This document shows, piece by piece, positions 59,244 to 64,000 of a DNA stretch of 64,000 bases. The DNA is from Strongylocentrotus droebachiensis (Eukaryota; Echinodermata; Echinoidea; Camarodonta; Strongylocentrotidae), in the NCBI GenBank assembly GCA_035222895.1, contig JAVYIG010002212.1:124001-188000 (forward strand). Direction: 5' to 3'. A program made the position numbers and the translations under genes. Each line of letters begins with the position of its first letter. Within the stretch, counting starts at the first letter, position 1. The notes below the pieces were generated by a model that was given only the letters and a program-made list of their open reading frames with translations, was not told where the DNA came from and did not search any database.

Positions 59244-59580
59244 ATGGCTCAGAGGAGATATCATCATGTTAGGAAGAGCCCTAAGAAAGAGAAAAAGCAA
59301 CCTGTTTATGTGGAGCTATACATCTTGGGTGAGTACGTGTATGCAGAGATAATTTTGTATATATATATGTTGAACTTAGGTTAAAGCATTTATGTGGATC
59401 TATTACTTAGGTACATCATAGGTTAATTATAAATGCTAGTTTATGTGGATCCTAAATCTTTAGTGAGTAAAGAGACTACTTTATGTGGATCTAGCTGTAT
59501 ATTATACTAGTAGAAATATTAGCTTATGTACATTGTTATATCTTATATAATACATATACCAGTTTATGCACATACATCAA
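59244..59580. repeat. Degenerate tandem repeat around TTTATGTGGATCT
   Basis: TTATGTGGAGCT (59306), TTATGTGGATCT (59391 and 59482), TTATGTGGATCC (59440), TTATGTACAT (59523) and TTATGCACAT (59566) recur roughly every 40-85 bases, some with trailing GTGAGTA words. The repeat makes donor-like sites such as TGG|GTGAGT at 59329, which could mislead gene finders. Confidence 0.55.
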
Positions 59581-60172
59581 GTTGAGTAGTTAATAATGAC
59601 TTATTGATTTAATGAAATTAATTTCGAATATAATTTCTTCCTGTAAATTTAATATAGGACTACCCTACCAGTATTTAGACATGAATAGATGGGGGGGGGG
59701 GGCATTTATCTCTTTCCTAAAATACATGAAAACAATGCTTGCCCAGCTTTTATAATCAGAATTTTCTTAAAGTTAATCTGCCCTGCCTATGTCACTTTAA
59801 AATAAAGAATTGTAAAGTGTGTTTTCAAAATGGTCCATGAAATCCTTTGGAGATTCAGGAGTGCTCTACACTAATATCCCCTTGTTTTCTTTTTTTCTCA
59901 TGTATATATGACTGACTGCTAGGAATATGTTTACTCTGGTCTATATCAAGTAAAATGTTGCCTTGTAGCATCCCAGGATATGGTTCAGGAAGATTACAGT
60001 AGTTTTCAGGTTGAAATTATACTTATAGCAGAACCTTTGTCAAAGAAATGTTGCGTCCCCCCCCTCACATTTGGTCATAGTGCAAAGGGTGTTATGCACT
60101 GGCTGATCCCTGTCCATGAGTGACTCCCATTGCTAGTTGGCTAAGGCTGAATTTTTAGGTTTGGCATATATC

Positions 60173-60558
60173 TTAAAGGTATAGACCAGTTCTGGTCATG
60201 CGATTGAATTGTGAAAGAAAAGGTGTGGAATCGACCAGAAAAGGTTATTCATCTAGCATATAGGTATTGGTGTTTACTGCAAGGTTCTGGAATCATCGAA
60301 ATGATAAGAAATTTGGCCAAGTCTTGGTAAAGTTACAAGCACTGTACACAGAATGATGTATATGGAACTATGCAATATCTTTCCACTCCGGATAGATATA
60401 ATAATTTACCAAATATATATCAATCAGTAAGCAGTTTCCAGGCAAAATTGTTATCATCACGTATTAGTCAAAACATATTCTTTCACATGATTGGTAAAAA
60501 GAGCTTCCATTTCATTTTTTGAGAGGGGGGCGTTTCCAAAACTGGTCTATACCTTTAA
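60173..60558. mobile_element. MITE with TTAAAGGTATAGACCAGT ends, copy B
   Basis: It has the same ends and internal landmarks as copy A but lies in the opposite orientation 2 kb away. The central part (60380-60430) is the most diverged. Confidence 0.85.
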
Positions 60559-60576
60559 TTTTGAAATTAGGGATTT

Positions 60577-60773
60577 ATTTATTTATTCATTTATTCAGTC
60601 TTCTTTAAAAACACAGGGTAGCCCAATTCAATGCCACAAGGCCTGCTTTACAAGGGGGCCCTGATGAAAATGTGGGAGCACTGTGATATATTGATGAAGG
60701 TTCTAGACTGTCATACAAGAGGTCCCTGGTTCGATCTTCTCTGGGTGCTTTCATCCTTGGACAAGGTGTTTAT
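60577..60773 (+). mobile_element. Retroposon end followed by a SINE head, truncated by a foldback
   Basis: A (TTTA)n/ATTCATTC run and CAGGGTAGCCCAATTCAATG repeat the layout seen at 22576-22668. Then a tRNA-like stretch, CATACAAGAGGTCCCTGGTT followed by CGATC (box B type), and CTTGGACAAGGTGTTTA occur. The SINE body stops where the foldback at 60774 begins. Confidence 0.55.
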
Positions 60774-60962
60774 TATACAAATAACGCACGTCCCAGAGTG
60801 CATTAGCGGTGAATGCAGTACGCGCGAGGTTTCTTTAGATTGGTGCCGCTCTGTGCAACGAGCCGCTTGCGGCGAGTTGACAGTGCGAACCATCTGAAGA
60901 AACCGAGCGAACACTGCATTTACGTTTCGCACAACAGGGTCAAGTGCGTTATTTGTTTTATA
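60774..60962. mobile_element. Foldback with ATACAAATA / TATTTGTTTTAT tips, copy 3
   Basis: TATACAAATAACGCAC and GTGCGTTATTTGTTTTATA are inverted tips. The arms pair through GAATGCAGT, CGCGCGAGG/CGCTCGG and TTTCTT-AGAT. It is inserted in or beside the SINE on its left. Confidence 0.75.
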
Positions 60963-61259
60963 AAATAGCGACACAAACAGCAACAAACAAAAGTTTAGTT
61001 CTTAAGTACCGGTATACGAGAGTTCGATCTAGATCTAACGTTAACTTGTTAGAGTTATGTTGGTTCTAGAAATAAAATGAGGGTCTAAGACCTTGCAGGC
61101 TTACCAAAAAGTCCACGGGATTCATTGTTTGATTAAAAATAAAATGCATAGGGTGTCTAGAGACGAGTCTACATCAGACAGCTGAAATTCCTGGCTTCAT
61201 TATAAAATCCAAAAGTCAAAACGGGTCTAAATCCAAGGCAAAAGTAAAACAAAAATTTG

Positions 61260-61545
61260 CTTTCTAATAATACCCCGCTCTAGCTAGAGCTAAGCTACGC
61301 GTACGCTGCGCTGGGGATCATGGTGGAGCGTACAATATTAGCTACGCGTAGCCTATATAATAGCCTATACAATGCACTCGAGGAGGGAGCGTACTAGTAC
61401 TACGCGTACGCGCGCGCACTGGATCTCCATGGTCACGCGTACGCACCGTGCAATATAACTTTTTACTGCGCTTTTTCTGCACTCATTTCTGCAAAATCGT
61501 GCTTGCATCAAAAATTTGTCAATGCCATGTGACGCGTATTGACCA
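61260..61545. other. CpG-rich patch with repeated ACGCGTA words
   Basis: ACGCGTA occurs at 61297, 61344, 61402, 61435 and 61532, with a GCGCGCGC stretch at 61406-61415. The CpG density is well above the rest of the window. It could be an unmethylated regulatory island or a recent element. No reading frame of note crosses it. Confidence 0.45.
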
Positions 61546-61559
61546 ATCACGATGCTTAA

Positions 61560-62975
61560 AATACTAGAGCCATTTTATAACTACATTTATCACTTACTGC
61601 CCAGATGCAAAATAAGTACCTGGGAATGCTGGGGTGATAGTCATAGCAGGGCCTGCAGTATTAATACTGATTTGACTACCTTGAATTGATAAGACCCAAT
61701 TGTTATTTTATTATCATTTCATTATCATAACATGGGTTTCTTGTTTTGACTCACTGTGTATATCTGACGTCATTGTACATGGCTTTGAGCCAGAGTCATG
61801 CGGTTGGTTGGTTGATCTCCAGATATTGGAGCCTATATGTATGTAGACCAGCTTATGGTCGTTTTAATCTGTTGCCCTTTCCCGAATGCGCGCGCGTGTA
61901 TGATATGCGTACTCCCCACGAATTCACCTTCTCCGAAAAGGCTGTGTGTCCGTACGTGTATATTATGGTGTACTAGTATGATATGTGAGCGAGCACGGAT
62001 CATGTAGAGAACAGTCCAGGCAGTGGACTAACATGTATGATGTGAAGAGAGACAAGTGGAGTAGCACTGGAGAAGTCATTAGGAATATCATTTTAACATG
62101 ATGAATATACCCTGCGTTCAGACTTCAGAGACAATTTTTTGTTGTATGGCTATACATTAAACATAAATTTTGATAAAGCTAAAGATGAATTCATGTTTCT
62201 AAACGCTTACTAATAAAACGACATCAATATACATGGTGCAGAGCTAAGCGCGATCATAAAAACTGCAGTCATGACCTTTAGCATGGTCTCGAACATAGGG
62301 AAAGAGAGGGGGAATATCTGGAGCATCTTAGAAGTTAATTGCCTTCTTGATGTTTGGTTTGGGGAGTGATAGGATTTAACGATTATTTGCAGGGACCCAG
62401 CGCAACAGAGAAACAAACTCCAAGTTTACTCAAATTAGCGCGCACTCAGCCAAAGGCAGATGATATGTGCAGTACCAAAACAAAATGCGCAGTAGAAAAG
62501 TGGGCATCTATGCCACATTTCTTTATAGAGATGCATTATATTTGTTTGTGTCCGAACGCCCTGTTTGCATTACAATAATTTTTCATACATGTATGGCATT
62601 TCTTTATCAAATTTCGGGATAAAGTGTATGTGTACGAACAGGCTCTTATTCACGTAGGCATTACTGAATGGCTGTATTATAAAAACTGTCTTCAAAGTAT
62701 TTTTCTCTGTCGACTTCTCAGTAAAACAGTAGTGCTCTAGGACTAATATTTCAGTTTTAATGAACTTATGTATCAACTTCAAGTTATATATTAAAATTCC
62801 CCAAATAAAGCTTTTTTACATCAATATGTGTTATCAATATATCCAGCCTAACTCAATAATCTCTAAATTAGTAATTGTTACAATTGTTATAATATTACAA
62901 ATTAGAAGAAGCAATATCATATTTTGGCAATGATGTTTAAAAAATACTAGTAATAAGCCATGAGCCACAACCATG
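61560..62975. other. Intergenic DNA, no gene recognised
   Basis: Mixed composition with a TGACGTCA at 61765. Frames at 61746-61976 and 62354-62578 show no family signature. Confidence 0.4.
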
Positions 62976-62984
62976 AGCCACAAC

Positions 62985-63890
62985 TTTGGCTAATAAACTG
63001 AAACTCAGCCAGGACAAGACAGAATTTATGATTGCGGCATCACCAAAGCACCAACAGCAGTTACAACATGATCATGTCTATCTTAAGATTGACGATCATA
63101 CCATTTCATCTTTGTCATCTGTTCGCATGTTAAAAAAGTTACCTTTGACAAGCATATAAATATGTCAGATCATGTTTAAAATGTAACCAAATCTGTTAAT
63201 TTCCACTTGCGTAAACTCATAAGGAAGTTCGTAAGATCTCTTGTTTTGTCTCCTCTAGATTATTGTAATTCATTACTCCATATTTTATCACTTAAAGATC
63301 TTAACTCCCTTCAAGTTGGTTCTCCAGAATAAAAAAAGCAGCATGGCTCATTCATTATAGACCAAAATGTGTCCATGATTCAGAGCTCTTCACTGATCTT
63401 CACTGGCTTTGCGACTTTGCGAGTTTGTGTTTATAATCGTATCATTCATAAGACCTTAACTCTCACTAACAAGTGTCTCAATAATCAAGCCCAAGCATAC
63501 CTAGGTAATCCACTCCATTCGCACACATCCATGTATAATCAAGAAGTTACCAGCAACTTCTTGGTATAATACACAATCAGCCACTAGTATTACACTTACT
63601 GTCCCTCGAACCAGTAAACAGATAGGGGATATATAGGGTTTTTAAAGTTATTGCCCCCCAAACCTGGAACTCCTTACCTGTGTACTAAAGAATTGTCATA
63701 CTCTTGCAGCTTTAAAGAGGTGTCTGAAAACACATCTTTTCTTATCTGTTGTTATATTCCTCTCTGTTTGTAATTAAAACAAGCTTTGAATGATAATATT
63801 CTCTCTCTTTGTTTGTATTTCTTGTTTATGTGCTCTGTATCTAATGAAAAGGGGCTATATAAATGTAATATTATTATTATTTAATTTTTG
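62985..63890 (+). pseudogene. CR1/L2-like LINE remnant: C-terminal reverse transcriptase and ATT tail
   Basis: From 62989 the translation reads ANKLKLSQDKTEFMIAAS, the usual start of the reverse-transcriptase thumb region. After frameshifts it continues KSVNFHLRKLIRKF, LSPLDYCNSLL near 63245-63280, and finally LKRCLKTHLF near 63712-63742. The end GGGGCTATATAAATGTAATA and an ATT run (63850-63880) is the typical 3' terminus of these elements. Stops and frameshifts make it inactive. It is 5' truncated, as most such copies are. Confidence 0.85.
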
Positions 63891-63987
63891 CAAACTGATA
63901 GTATGAAATAATTCTCATCATCATTCAACAGCTGAATTAAAGGTGGAGAAAAGAATTCCCTTTAAAAAAATATTTTACAGTTTTTCA

Positions 63988-64000
63988 GCCCCCCCCCCTC
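63988..64000. repeat. C run at the window edge
   Basis: CCCCCCCCC occurs just before the end; it may be the border of another element cut by the window. Confidence 0.4.

Noticed and set aside
59244..59328. A short exon reading YVELYIL, faintly like the start of a metalloprotease domain
   Set aside because: The match is too short, the acceptor is poor, and the donor belongs to a degenerate repeat.

Overview
The window looks like repeat-rich intergenic and intronic DNA from an animal genome, most likely a marine invertebrate deuterostome such as a sea urchin. This organism call is an inference. It rests on low GC content, GT-AG introns, abundant short inverted-repeat transposons, tRNA-derived SINEs, CR1/L2-like LINE debris, long homopolymer G runs and very common TACATGTA words. 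There are no operons, rRNA genes, functional-looking tRNA genes or CRISPR arrays. Most open frames are chance products of low-complexity DNA.

One protein gene can be read completely: a 129-residue intracellular lipid-binding protein (FABP/CRABP family) on the minus strand at 2217-4244. It has two coding exons, an upstream untranslated exon, and TATA-like and CCAAT boxes. Four weaker host-exon candidates are listed: a first coding exon at 37549-37645 (+), an X-box promoter with a split start codon at 55306-55622 (+), a terminal exon at 24974-25040 (-), and an internal exon at 53802-54004 (+).

Layout: 1-2000 is purine/pyrimidine-rich DNA plus a palindromic 19-mer array; 2000-4850 holds the lipid-binding gene; 5600-6760 has microsatellites, a 100-bp MITE and a SINE. 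7036-13905 is a 6.9-kb interval bounded by mirror-image tandem arrays, a foldback-type arrangement, with a second inverted pair and several tandem duplications inside. 15739-17105 is an element full of AP-1 sites. 17200-23900 contains MITEs, a 115-bp satellite, C-rich repeats, a purine minisatellite and a 114-bp duplication. 24000-28250 is AT-rich with few recognisable features. 28250-30650 is a nest of inverted-repeat elements. 31200-34770 has G-rich DNA, an acidic-codon repeat and a second hAT-like MITE. 35000-56900 is AT-rich with a partly deleted LINE, several foldbacks, a 1.5-kb DNA transposon carrying a broken zinc-finger-like frame, a SINE and another LINE fragment. 57700-60560 has two inverted copies of one MITE around a decayed coding fragment. 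The right end holds a foldback, a CpG-rich patch and a CR1/L2-like reverse-transcriptase remnant with its ATT tail.

The main interest is in the non-coding DNA. Several unrelated inverted-repeat elements carry promoter-like words (TGACGTCA, GCATGCGCA, TGAGTCA). Some elements are almost perfect palindromes of 200-400 bp. Three foldbacks share the same short tips but have different arms. All counts and alignments were made by eye.
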